From Phenylobacterium sp. (GTDB taxonomy: Bacteria > Pseudomonadota > Alphaproteobacteria > Caulobacterales > Caulobacteraceae): DNA of 32,480 nucleotides. Position 1 is the stretch's first letter, and each line of letters starts with the position of its first letter. Location: NCBI RefSeq assembly GCF_030681155.1, contig NZ_JAUXXE010000037.1, positions 1-32,480 on the forward strand. The letters are read 5' to 3'. Under the pieces are notes generated by a model. That model saw only the letters and a program-made list of their open reading frames with translations. It was not told where the DNA came from and made no database searches. This document shows positions 8,045 through 14,713 of the stretch, one piece after another. The position numbers were made by a program, and so were the translations under genes.

Positions 8045-8967
8045 GACTCGCGCCGCCCATAGGGCGATAGGGCTGGATCTTCGGCGACGCAGGTCAGGAG
8101 CCAGTCGCGAAAGGCCCTGATCTTCGGCGCGCGGGCGCGGTCGGCCGGATAGGCCAGCCAGTAGCCGTCGTCATAGTGGGCGTAGATCTCGAAGGGCGTG
8201 ACCAGGCGGCCGGCGGCGATGTCGCTGGCGAAGAAGAACGGGCAGGCTAGGGCGACCCCCTGGCCGCCAATGGCTGAGGCGACCTCCAGGGTCTGGCTGT
8301 CGCCCGTCAGGCGCGGAAGCGCCGAGCTTTGCTGCCGGGCCCCAACGCCGGCGGCGGCGAACCAGACCTCCCATTCCTCCGGCACGCCGATCAACGACGC
8401 GTTCAGCAGGTCTTCCGGCCGCGCCAGGCCGCCTAGCCGCTCGCGCATGGCCGGGGTGCAGACCGGGGTATGGATGTTCGGGAACAGGTAGTGGCTCTGC
8501 AGGCCTGGCCAGTTTCCGGACCCGCTGCGCAGCGCGACGTCGACATTCTCTCGCGCCAGATCGACGACGCGCGACGAGGTGTCGAGCCGCACGGCGATCT
8601 GCGGGTGCTGGAGCTGGAAGGAGCCGATCCGCGGGGCCAGCCACTGGTTGGCGACGGTGGTCAGCGAGGTGATCGCCAGCACGCCCTCGTCGGTCTCGCT
8701 CAGGTCGGTCAGGGCGGTGCGCAGGATGGTCATGGCCTGGGTCGCCGCATTCGAGAGCCGCTCGCCCGAACTGGTCAGGGCCACCTCCCGGGGCAGGCGC
8801 AGGAACAGCGCCTGATCCAGCCGGCGCTCCAGCGCCTTCACCTGCCAACTGACCGCGGCCTGGGTGATCCCCAGTTCCTCAGCCGCGCGGGTGAAGCTCT
8901 TCAGGCGGGCGGCCGCCTCGAAGACTCTGAGCGCGTTGAGCGGAATGGAAGCGAGGATGTCTGCCAT
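8041..8967 (-). CDS. LysR-family transcriptional regulator (GcvA-type)
   Basis: 308 residues. The N-terminal winged helix-turn-helix (about 8-67) has the LysR form LNALRVFEAAARLKSFTRAA and ELGITQAAVSWQVKALE, as in GcvA/AmpR-like regulators. The effector-binding domain follows from about 95 to 295. The start ATG at 8967 faces a small gene at 9065 across a 97-base spacer. This spacer contains a TGC-N11-GCA element typical of LysR sites, so it probably controls that gene and itself. GcvA-type regulators act as activators responding to small ligands. The ligand cannot be told here. The 3' end overlaps the lipoprotein gene by four bases (shared CTAA). Confidence 0.92.
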   Translation of the reverse strand: MADILASIPLNALRVFEAAARLKSFTRAAEELGITQAAVSWQVKALERRLDQALFLRLPREVALTSSGERLSNAATQAMTILRTALTDLSETDEGVLAITSLTTVANQWLAPRIGSFQLQHPQIAVRLDTSSRVVDLARENVDVALRSGSGNWPGLQSHYLFPNIHTPVCTPAMRERLGGLARPEDLLNASLIGVPEEWEVWFAAAGVGARQQSSALPRLTGDSQTLEVASAIGGQGVALACPFFFASDIAAGRLVTPFEIYAHYDDGYWLAYPADRARAPKIRAFRDWLLTCVAEDPALSPYGRRES

Positions 8968-8973
8968 AAGGTG

Positions 8974-8990
8974 TGCTTATGCTTACAGCA
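8974..8990. promoter_or_regulatory. Candidate LysR-binding site (TGC-N11-GCA)
   Basis: TGC at 8974-8976 and GCA at 8988-8990 are separated by 11 bases, matching the T-N11-A dyad expected for LysR-type regulators. It lies 7 bases upstream of the regulator's own start and 75 bases upstream of the divergent small gene. Confidence 0.4.
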
Positions 8991-9064
8991 GGAGCACGCG
9001 TTTGTCATCTACCGCCGCTCTACCGATAATCCCTTTACTGAAAAGGATTTCGAGGAGCCCGGAG

Positions 9065-9235
9065 ATGGAAGAGCTGCACAGGTTGCATAAGGACGTTCCC
9101 TTTGGCTGGGTCGCCTGGCTGCAGGAACTGTTCGCCGAACGGGCGCGCAGGGCCGCTGTTCGTGACACGCGCGTCCCGATCACGCGGATCGGCCAGCATC
9201 CGGGTGATCTGCATCACGTGGCCGGGCCGCACTAG
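9065..9235 (+). CDS. Small protein of unknown function (56 aa)
   Basis: 56 residues starting at the ATG 9065, with GAGGAG at 9052-9057 seven bases upstream, a near-ideal ribosome site. The protein begins MEELHRLHKD, has a Trp-containing amphipathic helix (FGWVAWLQELFAERARRAAV), a basic central part, and a His-rich tail (GQHPGDLHHVAGPH). The tail could bind a metal, but this is speculation. The gene is divergent from the LysR regulator at 8041-8967 with a likely operator between them, which supports it being a genuine regulated gene. The frame is open upstream to 8864, but that part is antisense to the LysR gene. Confidence 0.55.
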   Translation: MEELHRLHKDVPFGWVAWLQELFAERARRAAVRDTRVPITRIGQHPGDLHHVAGPH

Positions 9236-9261
9236 GCGCACGTGACCAAGCGGCCGGTCTC

Positions 9262-9307
9262 GTTGAGGCGCGCCGTCGATATGTCTAAAGGAATGTTGAG
9301 GCGCGCC
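9262..9307. repeat. 13-bp direct repeat, period 33, plus hairpin
   Basis: GTTGAGGCGCGCC occurs exactly at 9262-9274 and again at 9295-9307. The second copy is followed by GGCGCGC (9315-9321), making a seven-pair hairpin with loop TGAAGAC just beyond the end of the DUF3297 gene. The hairpin may act as a 3' end for that gene. Confidence 0.45.
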
Positions 9308-9323
9308 TGAAGACGGCGCGCAG

Positions 9324-9581
9324 CTACTCGGCCGGGTCGAGGTCCTGGAAGTAGGGCTCGACGGCGCCTTGCAGCTTCACAGTCATGGCGTTGCCATTGC
9401 GGTCGACGGTCTTGCCGACGCTGAGCCGCACCCAGCCTTCGCTGACGCAGTACTCGTCCACATTGGTCTTTTCGACGCCCTTGAAGCGCACGCCGACGCC
9501 GCGCTCAAGCGCAGCAGCGTCATGGTAGGGGCTGGCCGGGTTGACGGACAGGCGGTCGGGCGGGGTCTGGGCGTCGCTCAT
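9324..9581 (-). CDS. DUF3297 family protein
   Basis: 85 residues, the usual size for this small family found in proteobacteria. Recognisable features are the N-terminal PPDRLSVNPASPYHD, then RGVGVRFKGVEKTNVDEYC, EGWVRLSVGKTVDRNGN and the tail MTVKLQGAVEPYF. It is sometimes labelled glutathione peroxidase in databases, a name not supported by any catalytic motif here (no Sec/Cys-Gln-Trp triad). It is probably a soluble cytoplasmic beta-rich protein. It lies downstream of, and on the same strand as, the Ala-rich lipoprotein, with a strong hairpin between them, so it is likely transcribed separately. Function unknown. Confidence 0.85.
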   Translation of the reverse strand: MSDAQTPPDRLSVNPASPYHDAAALERGVGVRFKGVEKTNVDEYCVSEGWVRLSVGKTVDRNGNAMTVKLQGAVEPYFQDLDPAE

Positions 9582-9645
9582 GGCGCCCGATTAGCGTTCC
9601 CTGGCCAGATTGCCAATCCTCGATCGGCGGCGACGCAGGGTCGCT

Positions 9646-9671
9646 GGCCCTCGCCGGTGAAGGCGAGGGCC
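9646..9671 (-). terminator. Ten-pair hairpin after the Ala-rich lipoprotein gene
   Basis: GGCCCTCGCC at 9646-9655 pairs perfectly with GGCGAGGGCC at 9662-9671 around loop GGTGAA. It begins eight bases after the stop of the minus-strand lipoprotein gene (9679). There is no T-run, so it may be a Rho-independent-like or RNA-stabilising 3' hairpin. Confidence 0.55.
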
Positions 9672-9678
9672 CTGGACG

Positions 9679-9966
9679 TTATTTCTTTTCGATAGCTTCG
9701 GCGGTCTTATCGGCCTGCTTTTCGACAGCGTCGGCCTGGGCGCGCATGGCGTCGGCGCTGGCCTCGCCCTGGGCTTCGACCGCGGCGCCTTGGCCTTCGG
9801 TGCGGGCTTCGATGCCATCGGCCTTCTGTTCGAGAGCGTCGGCCTTCATTTCGCCCTGGGCCTCGACGGCGTCGGCTTGGGCGTCGGCCACCTTGTCGGC
9901 GGGCTTGCTGCAGGCGGCGAGGGACAGGGCGGCGACGGAGGCGAGGGCGAGAACGGTCAAACGCAT
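9679..9966 (-). CDS. Small Ala-rich lipoprotein with repeated coiled segments
   Basis: 95 residues from the ATG at 9966, with AAGGA eight bases upstream. An ATG at 9975 is too close to that site, and the frame to 10026 lacks a signal. The signal peptide ends in the lipobox LAAC (C19). The mature part is almost only Ala, Glu, Gln, Lys and Asp, built from about seven diverged units of ten to eleven residues (DAVEAQGEMKAD, DALEQKADGIEA, AAVEAQGEASAD, DAMRAQADAVEK, QADKTAEAI). These should form one long helix or coiled coil. It resembles Lpp-like or entericidin-like structural lipoproteins in design but not in sequence. It is probably membrane-anchored and periplasmic. Confidence 0.75.
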   Translation of the reverse strand: MRLTVLALASVAALSLAACSKPADKVADAQADAVEAQGEMKADALEQKADGIEARTEGQGAAVEAQGEASADAMRAQADAVEKQADKTAEAIEKK

Positions 9967-10081
9967 GGAGAGCATCCTTTGAGTGGGCATAGGGCTCTTA
10001 AGCGCGCGAAAGCCGGTTCCGTTCACTTGGCCGTGAGATATCCGTCAACACGGCCTTAAGTTCATCGCCGCAGACTTGCTG

Positions 10082-10101
10082 AGCCCCAGGTTTTCGGGGC
10101 T
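10082..10101 (+). other. Hairpin in the presumed 5' leader of 10123-10506
   Basis: AGCCCC at 10082-10087 pairs with GGGGCT at 10096-10101 around an eight-base loop, 21 bases upstream of the ATG at 10123. It could be a leader structure or the 3' end of an unseen upstream transcript. Confidence 0.3.
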
Positions 10102-10122
10102 GCTTGCGACCCGGAGGTCGGC

Positions 10123-10506
10123 ATGTCGGTGACGAGGACGTCGAGCGTCCGCCGCAGCAGTGATCACTTTGAGCCGGAGGCGCCGCTCGACCCCCAGGCG
10201 CAGCGTCGCCTGCGCGGCCAGATCGAGCAGATCGACTACACGGCCTATGCTTCGAACCGCGAGGTGATCGGCCAGGTGTTGGGCCAGGCCGACGCGGCCA
10301 AGTTCCAGAAGCTGGCGGTCGGAGCGGCGTTGGCGCGCGCGCAATGGGTGGCCGAGGCGCTGGCCCTGACTGAGACGCCCCATCCATTGACCGCTGAACA
10401 GACGGCCAAGCTCGCCAGGATGCGCTCGGCCTATGAGGAACTGACCGAAGCCTATGAGGCCATGCGGCGCATGGTCGAGCGTGGATACCTGACCTTGGGC
10501 GCCTAG
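10123..10506 (+). CDS. Conserved-looking hypothetical protein, helical
   Basis: 127 residues, ATG at 10123 with GGAGG five to six bases upstream. The first ~25 residues are Arg/Ser-rich and probably disordered. From about 27 on, the sequence is Ala/Gln/Glu-rich helix (DPQAQRRLRGQIEQID, then AAKFQKLAVGAALARAQWVAEALAL), ending in a second helix with Tyr and Met residues (RMRSAYEELTEAYEAMRRMVERGY). There are no cysteines, signal peptide or membrane segment, so it is probably a small cytoplasmic helical-bundle protein. I do not recognise the family. It has typical codon use for the region. Confidence 0.72.
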   Translation: MSVTRTSSVRRSSDHFEPEAPLDPQAQRRLRGQIEQIDYTAYASNREVIGQVLGQADAAKFQKLAVGAALARAQWVAEALALTETPHPLTAEQTAKLARMRSAYEELTEAYEAMRRMVERGYLTLGA

Positions 10507-10610
10507 CCCTTCTCAGGTGTTCCGCTGAGCGGGCCGCAGATCTTGCCTGATTGCGAGGGCGTGGGAGCCAGCGAAACTGGCCGGCCAGCACTTAGCTTGA
10601 GGGGGCGTTT

Positions 10611-11006
10611 ATGCCTGCCGACCGCAAGGGACTACACATAGCCCCGGTCCTGCCGACCGACATGGGCACGATGCGGACTATCATGGCCGCCGACCGGACC
10701 CTGATGGCCTGGATCCGAACCTCGCTGTCGATGCTCAGCTTTGGCTTCACCATCTACAAGTTCCTGGAAGGCGCGGCCCAACAGAACATGCTGCCCCGTT
10801 CCGGGACCCCGCAGGATGTCGGCTTGTTCCTGGCGGGTATGGGCACGCTATCGATGGTTCTTGGGCTGTTCAGCTATTGGACGACGCTGAAGGACCTGCG
10901 GCGCACCGAGGAGTTTCGGCTGGGCCGCCCAACCTTGCTGATCGGCGTCATCATGACCATCGCGGGGGTCGTAATGTTCTTGGGGATCTCCGTACGGGCG
11001 ATCTGA
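10611..11006 (+). CDS. DUF202 (YidH-like) inner-membrane protein
   Basis: 131 residues. The DUF202 hallmark MAADRTLMAWIRTSLSMLSFGFTIYKF spans about 25-51 and includes the first membrane helix. Two more helices follow at about 70-90 and 108-127, giving the three-helix topology of the family. The link LKDLRRTEEF between helices 2 and 3 is also typical. The ATG at 10611 has GAGGGGG six bases upstream. The family (E. coli YidH/YidG) has no firmly assigned function; these are small inner-membrane proteins. It is directly followed by a hydrolase relic. Confidence 0.9.
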   Translation: MPADRKGLHIAPVLPTDMGTMRTIMAADRTLMAWIRTSLSMLSFGFTIYKFLEGAAQQNMLPRSGTPQDVGLFLAGMGTLSMVLGLFSYWTTLKDLRRTEEFRLGRPTLLIGVIMTIAGVVMFLGISVRAI

Positions 11007-11015
11007 GGGGCTTAC

Positions 11016-11216
11016 ACCCTGGCCGAATTTCGCGGCTCTCGATGACAAGGCCCCGATGGCGAGGGTCTCCGCGCCGATGACACTGATCGCCGGAACCGCC
11101 GACGAGCAGTTCGACGCCGCCGCTTGCTGCCCGGAGTTCGCCACTACGGCATGGCGAGCGACCCTCGCATGATGGCGGGCATCGCCGCTCAGTTCGCGGG
11201 TGAGACGCCGTCCTGA
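11016..11216 (+). pseudogene. Alpha/beta-hydrolase relic, C-terminal, with internal deletion and frame change
   Basis: One frame reads NFAALDDKAPMARVSAPM and then TLIAGTADEQFDA (to about 11118), matching the acidic-residue strand of alpha/beta hydrolases (VxxPxxLIAGxxDEQF). A second frame then reads RLLPGVRHYGMASDPRMM and AGIAAQFAGETPS to TGA at 11214-11216, matching the catalytic-His region (PGVxHYGM). In intact members about 25 residues separate these two motifs. Here they abut, in different frames. The N-terminal half with the nucleophile Ser is missing. There is no start site. It is a decayed gene, filling most of the 322-base gap between DUF202 and the PEP-CTERM gene. Nothing else is seen in 11217-11328 except the next gene's leader. 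Confidence 0.55.
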
Positions 11217-11328
11217 TCAGGCATCGGCAGAGTTCGTCGCGGCGGCGTCCGGTTTGAGCGAACGGCGCTCGGCTTGTGCGATCGAGCGGGCCAAAGCCGC
11301 CGGCACACACAGCCAATGAGGATTTCCC

Positions 11329-12027
11329 GTGACCCACATGACAAGGCCCGCGCCGCGCGGCCGCGCTTTCATTCTGCCTGGCCTAGCCCTGGCGGGCGTT
11401 CTGATGCTTAGCAGCGTCGAGCCAGCCGCCGCCGCGGTCATCTCAACCCTGCCCGAAGGGGTGGCTCAGGCCTTCCCGACCGGAAACATCTACGCCAACT
11501 CTCCGCGCACTTTCGGCGACGGGGTGACCTACAACGTCAAGACGCTTGCCGGGGGACAGGCCTCCTCGCACTTCGGTGCGACAGGCGCCTACAGCTTCTC
11601 CGGGTCCAACTCCTGGTCGGGTACTCCCTACGCGGCCTTTGGGCTGCAGACCGCCATCATGAGCTTCAGCTTCGCCGATCCGGTTTCCGCGGCGCTGGCG
11701 GAGTTCAACTGGTCGCGCAACGGCACAACGACCACGCCGATTACGTTCCGCGCCTACAACAGCGCCGGCAAGCTACTGGAAAGCCTGAATTTTTCGGCGA
11801 ACGATCCGGCCCATTTGAGCGGATTCCACGGCTTCCAGCGGGCGTCGAACGACATCAGCCGCTTCGAGGTCGAAGGCTATTGGGTCGGCGCGCGCAACCT
11901 CTCGACCTTCACCGAGACGGTCTCGGCGGTGCCTGAGCCGGCGACCTGGGCGATGATGATCATCGGCTTCGGCGGGGCCGGCGCGGTGATCCGCCGCCGG
12001 CGCGTCGCGTTCGCCGCGGCTGCATGA
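11329..12027 (+). CDS. PEPxxWA-CTERM sorting domain-containing exported protein
   Basis: 232 residues from a GTG start with GAGG seven bases upstream. There is an N-terminal signal peptide (about 8-36, Leu/Ala-rich, ending AAAA). The mature domain is Gly/Ser/Thr/Asn-rich and beta-like, with few charges. The C-terminus is the alphaproteobacterial PEP-CTERM signal: VPEPATWAMM at 201-210, a hydrophobic helix IIGFGGAGAVI, and a basic RRRR end at 222-225. In this system an exosortase-type protease (not in the window) removes or processes the tail during export to the surface or matrix. The protein's own role is unknown. A terminator follows at once. Confidence 0.9.
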   Translation: MTHMTRPAPRGRAFILPGLALAGVLMLSSVEPAAAAVISTLPEGVAQAFPTGNIYANSPRTFGDGVTYNVKTLAGGQASSHFGATGAYSFSGSNSWSGTPYAAFGLQTAIMSFSFADPVSAALAEFNWSRNGTTTTPITFRAYNSAGKLLESLNFSANDPAHLSGFHGFQRASNDISRFEVEGYWVGARNLSTFTETVSAVPEPATWAMMIIGFGGAGAVIRRRRVAFAAAA

Positions 12028-12039
12028 CCCACGTGAAAA

Positions 12040-12074
12040 GGCCCGCCTCCATTGCTGGAAGCGGGCCAATTTCG
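12040..12074 (+). terminator. Intrinsic terminator of the PEP-CTERM gene
   Basis: GGCCCGC at 12040-12046 pairs with GCGGGCC at 12061-12067. An inner TCCA/TGGA extension closes on a TTGC loop, with an upstream AAAA and downstream AATTTCGTT. It lies 13 bases after the TGA of the PEP-CTERM gene. Confidence 0.75.
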
Positions 12075-12133
12075 TTCAGCCTTGCGGCCTAGGCGGCGCT
12101 GAAAGCGTTCCGGCGACGCGAGGTGCGCACCAT

Positions 12134-13516
12134 CTAGACCACCAGCCGCGTGTCGTCTGGGCGCGCCGCCAGGATGACGGCGACGCCGCGCAGGGCCTCG
12201 GCCAGGACCGACTGCTTGGCCGGGCCGCCGAGCGAAATCCGCAGGCCGTTGGGATGGACCTGTCCGGCGGCGAAGGCGTCGGCGGTGACCAGGGACAGGC
12301 CGCGGCGATGGGCGACCTCGCGCAGGCGCTCGCCCGGCCAATGGTCGGGGAGGTCTAGCCACAGGTGGATGCCGTCAGCCTCGCCCTGGGCCTGGGGCAG
12401 GATCGCGCGGGCGATGGCTTGGCGCTCGGCGGCCTCAGCGCGGATCGCGGCCAGCAGACGTTCGGCCGCACCCTCTCGGATCCAAGCGGTGGCGATCGCG
12501 GCGGTGAGCGGGGAGGCCATCAGCGAGATCGCGCGCAGGGCTTCGGAGAGATCGCGGGCGGCCCCCGGGGTGGGCGCGGCGACGAAGGCGGTGCGGAGCC
12601 CTGGCGACAGGCACTTGGACGTCGTGGCGACGTACCAGGTCAGGTCAGGGGCGAAGGTGGCGAGCGCGGGTAGCGGGGCGACCGGCAGGCGGCCGTAGGC
12701 GTCGTCCTCGATGATCGCCACACCGGCGGCGCGGGCGATCGCCGCGACCTCTCGACGGCGCTCCAGCCCCATGGTCGTGGCGGTGGGGTTCTGCAGGGTG
12801 GGGATGCAGTAGATCGCCTGGGGGCGCTCCTGCGCGCAGAGCCGGGCGAGGTGCTCGGGCGCGAAGCCCTGGCTGTCGACGGGGCAGGGGACCAGTCGCA
12901 GGCCCAGATGCGCGGCCAGGGCGCGCACGCCCGGATAGGTCAGGGGCTCGACGATCAGCGCATCGCCCCGGCGCGTGATCATGCCCAGGATCGTCGCGAG
13001 CGCAGTTTGGGCGCCTGGCGTCACCAGCATCCGTTCGGGCGAGACCTCGCCCAGGCAAGGCGCCAGCCAAGTCGCAGCGGCCGCCTTCTGAGCGACCGAA
13101 CCGGCGCCGGGGTGGTAGGCCATCAGGGCCTGGGCGTCGGTGCGTTCAAGCACCGCGCGGGCGGTGTCCTTGAGCAGCGTCCCGAAGTTGAGGCCCTTGG
13201 ATGGCGGCGGCAGGTTCATGCTGAGGTCGACCATGCCGACCTCGTCGTCCGCCGGACGGCCAGCGACGAAGGTGCCGCGGCCGACCGCGCCCTCCACCAG
13301 CCCGCGTGCGCGGGCGGCGCTGTAGGCCCGGGTGACGGTGGTGAAATCGACGCCGAGCACGCTGGCCACGGTGCGTTGCGGGGGCAGTTGTTCGCCGGGC
13401 TGCAGCTCGCCGTCGGCGATCGCCGTTTCCAGCGCCCGGAGAATGGCGAGATAGATCGGGCCGTCGGCGCGATCGACGCGGCGCAGCCATCTGGCGGTGG
13501 TCAATTCGGGCGCCAC
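12134..13516 (-). CDS. MocR-type regulator: GntR winged helix fused to PLP-dependent aminotransferase domain
   Basis: 460 residues from the GTG at 13516, which has GGAAAGG five bases upstream. An ATG at 13546 adds ten residues but sits inside the operator-like repeats. The N-terminal GntR domain (about 12-85) has IYLAILRALETAI, GEQLPPQRTVASVLGVDFTTV and GRGTFV. The fold-type I aminotransferase domain (about 100-455) has the Asn of LQNPTATT (N243), EDDAYGRL (about 270-277), and the Schiff-base lysine in VATTSKCLSPGLR (K301). MocR proteins use PLP adducts as signals, as PdxR and GabR do. No pyridoxine or GABA genes are adjacent. It is divergent from a DUF983 gene with clustered GTAT/ATAC half-sites between them, so autoregulation and control of that gene are plausible. 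Confidence 0.9.
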   Translation of the reverse strand: MAPELTTARWLRRVDRADGPIYLAILRALETAIADGELQPGEQLPPQRTVASVLGVDFTTVTRAYSAARARGLVEGAVGRGTFVAGRPADDEVGMVDLSMNLPPPSKGLNFGTLLKDTARAVLERTDAQALMAYHPGAGSVAQKAAAATWLAPCLGEVSPERMLVTPGAQTALATILGMITRRGDALIVEPLTYPGVRALAAHLGLRLVPCPVDSQGFAPEHLARLCAQERPQAIYCIPTLQNPTATTMGLERRREVAAIARAAGVAIIEDDAYGRLPVAPLPALATFAPDLTWYVATTSKCLSPGLRTAFVAAPTPGAARDLSEALRAISLMASPLTAAIATAWIREGAAERLLAAIRAEAAERQAIARAILPQAQGEADGIHLWLDLPDHWPGERLREVAHRRGLSLVTADAFAAGQVHPNGLRISLGGPAKQSVLAEALRGVAVILAARPDDTRLVV

Positions 13517-13540
13517 GGTTGCCTTTCCCGGTCGGTGTCC

Positions 13541-13583
13541 ATACATTGGTATAAGAATGTAGGTATCAATACAACAATTGTAT
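13541..13583. promoter_or_regulatory. Clustered GTAT/ATAC half-sites, candidate MocR operator
   Basis: The divergent spacer has ATAC-N4-GTAT (13541-13552), GTAT-N2-ATAC (13563-13572), and a perfect six-base dyad ATACAA-CAA-TTGTAT (13569-13583). The cluster lies between the MocR-type gene and the DUF983 gene. MocR regulators usually bind two or more direct or inverted half-sites in such spacers. It is markedly AT-rich against its GC-rich surroundings. Confidence 0.5.
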
Positions 13584-13596
13584 GCAGGACGTTTCG

Positions 13597-14016
13597 ATGC
13601 CCTCCTATGATCCTCCCGCGCCGATCATCTCGGGCCTGCGCTGCCGCTGCCCCCGTTGCGGGGAGGGCAAGCTGTTCCGCGGCTTCCTGACGGTGGCCAA
13701 GGAATGCGACGCGTGCGGGTTGGACTACTCGTTCGCCGACCCGGCCGATGGTCCGGCCTTCTTCGTGATGACCGCCGTCGGCATGGTGGTGATCGCGGTC
13801 TTCACCTGGGTCGAGGTCGCCTATCACCCGCCGTTGTGGGTGCATTTCGTGACCGTGTTCCCGGCGCTGATCATTGGCTGCCTGGGCAGCCTGCGGCCGG
13901 TGAAGTCCTGGATGGTGGCCTCGCAGTTCTTCCACAAGGCCGAGGAAGCCAAGTTCTCCAGCCTGGGCGCGCACGGCGAAGGCGGCTTTGGCCTGCGCCA
14001 CAAGCCTCGCGACTAG
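13597..14016 (+). CDS. DUF983 family membrane protein with zinc-ribbon
   Basis: 139 residues from the ATG at 13597, with AGGA seven bases upstream. The ATG at 13582 lies in the operator-like dyad. The N-terminus carries two CxxC pairs (C18-P-R-C21 and C37-D-A-C40) that should coordinate one zinc ion, with the family string CPRCGEGKLF then CDACGLDYSFADPADGPAFF. Two membrane helices follow at about 53-73 and 79-100 with a short Trp/Pro loop, and the cytoplasmic tail contains LRPVKSWMVASQFFHKAEEA. DUF983 is widespread in alphaproteobacteria and often lies near cytochrome oxidase or nudix genes. Its function is not established. The stop shares CTAG with the convergent TetR gene. Confidence 0.92.
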   Translation: MPSYDPPAPIISGLRCRCPRCGEGKLFRGFLTVAKECDACGLDYSFADPADGPAFFVMTAVGMVVIAVFTWVEVAYHPPLWVHFVTVFPALIIGCLGSLRPVKSWMVASQFFHKAEEAKFSSLGAHGEGGFGLRHKPRD

Positions 14017-14618
14017 GCTCCTCGCGGCCGCGTCGGATGTCCGAGATAGGCGCGGCCCAGACGGACGAGCTCGTCCTCGAACTCCTGCGACAGCAGGAAG
14101 TCTGCGCCCTCCAGCACGGCGGCGCGCATCGCTCCCTGGACCGCGCGGGACAGCACGAAGGCGGTGACGCGCGATAGGGGCTGGCCATCGGCGTCACGAA
14201 ACGCGCCCTGCACCGCCTCATACCCCTCCAGCAGATCCCTGGGATCGTTGTTGGCGTAGAGGGCCGTGACGGCCAGGCGCCTGGCCTCGGTTCGGTCGCT
14301 GAAGGCGTGAAGGAAGGCGCGGATGATGGCCCGGTCGCGGGCCAGACCACCGGTTTCGCCGGCCAGGACCGTCTCCACCGCCTTTTCGAAAGCCGCCTTT
14401 TCCTGGCGAGCCAGGGCGGCGATGATCGACTGCTTGTCGGGGAAGTAGCGATAGAGGGTGCCGATGCTGACCCCGGCCCGTTCGGCGAGCGCATTGGTGT
14501 TGAACCCACTTTCGCCGACGCTCTCCAGAAGCTGAGCCGCGGCTTCCAGAATGATGTCGAGCGTGGCGCGAGATCGCGCCTGGGATGGGATTTTCCGCGC
14601 GTTTTCAGTATCTTTCAT
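14013..14618 (-). CDS. TetR/AcrR-family transcriptional regulator
   Basis: 201 residues from the ATG at 14618; upstream in-frame ATGs up to 14696 would run into the divergent gene's promoter. The HTH lies in residues about 18-64: the first helix RATLDIILEAAAQLLE, then FNTNALAERAGVSIGTLYRYFPDKQSIIAAL, a classic TetR recognition helix. The C-terminal ligand domain is Ala/Arg-rich with a TetR_C-like region. It is divergent from the PaaI-family thioesterase (start 14714), and a dyad (14662-14674) in the spacer is a candidate operator. It likely represses itself and the thioesterase, responding to an acyl or acyl-CoA-type ligand; the ligand is inference only. Confidence 0.9.
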   Translation of the reverse strand: MKDTENARKIPSQARSRATLDIILEAAAQLLESVGESGFNTNALAERAGVSIGTLYRYFPDKQSIIAALARQEKAAFEKAVETVLAGETGGLARDRAIIRAFLHAFSDRTEARRLAVTALYANNDPRDLLEGYEAVQGAFRDADGQPLSRVTAFVLSRAVQGAMRAAVLEGADFLLSQEFEDELVRLGRAYLGHPTRPRGA

Positions 14619-14661
14619 GCGAAAGCTCGCGATCCGTCCAGTCTGGGCAACCTGAGTAACA

Positions 14662-14674
14662 GAAGCTGAGCTTC
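14662..14674. promoter_or_regulatory. Candidate TetR operator (GAAGC-TGA-GCTTC)
   Basis: A perfect five-base dyad with a three-base centre lies about midway in the 95-base spacer between the TetR regulator and the divergent thioesterase. TetR proteins typically bind short dyads in such positions. Confidence 0.42.
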
Positions 14675-14713
14675 GCTCATATTCTGGCGTCTTCACGATT
14701 GCTGGAGACTGCT

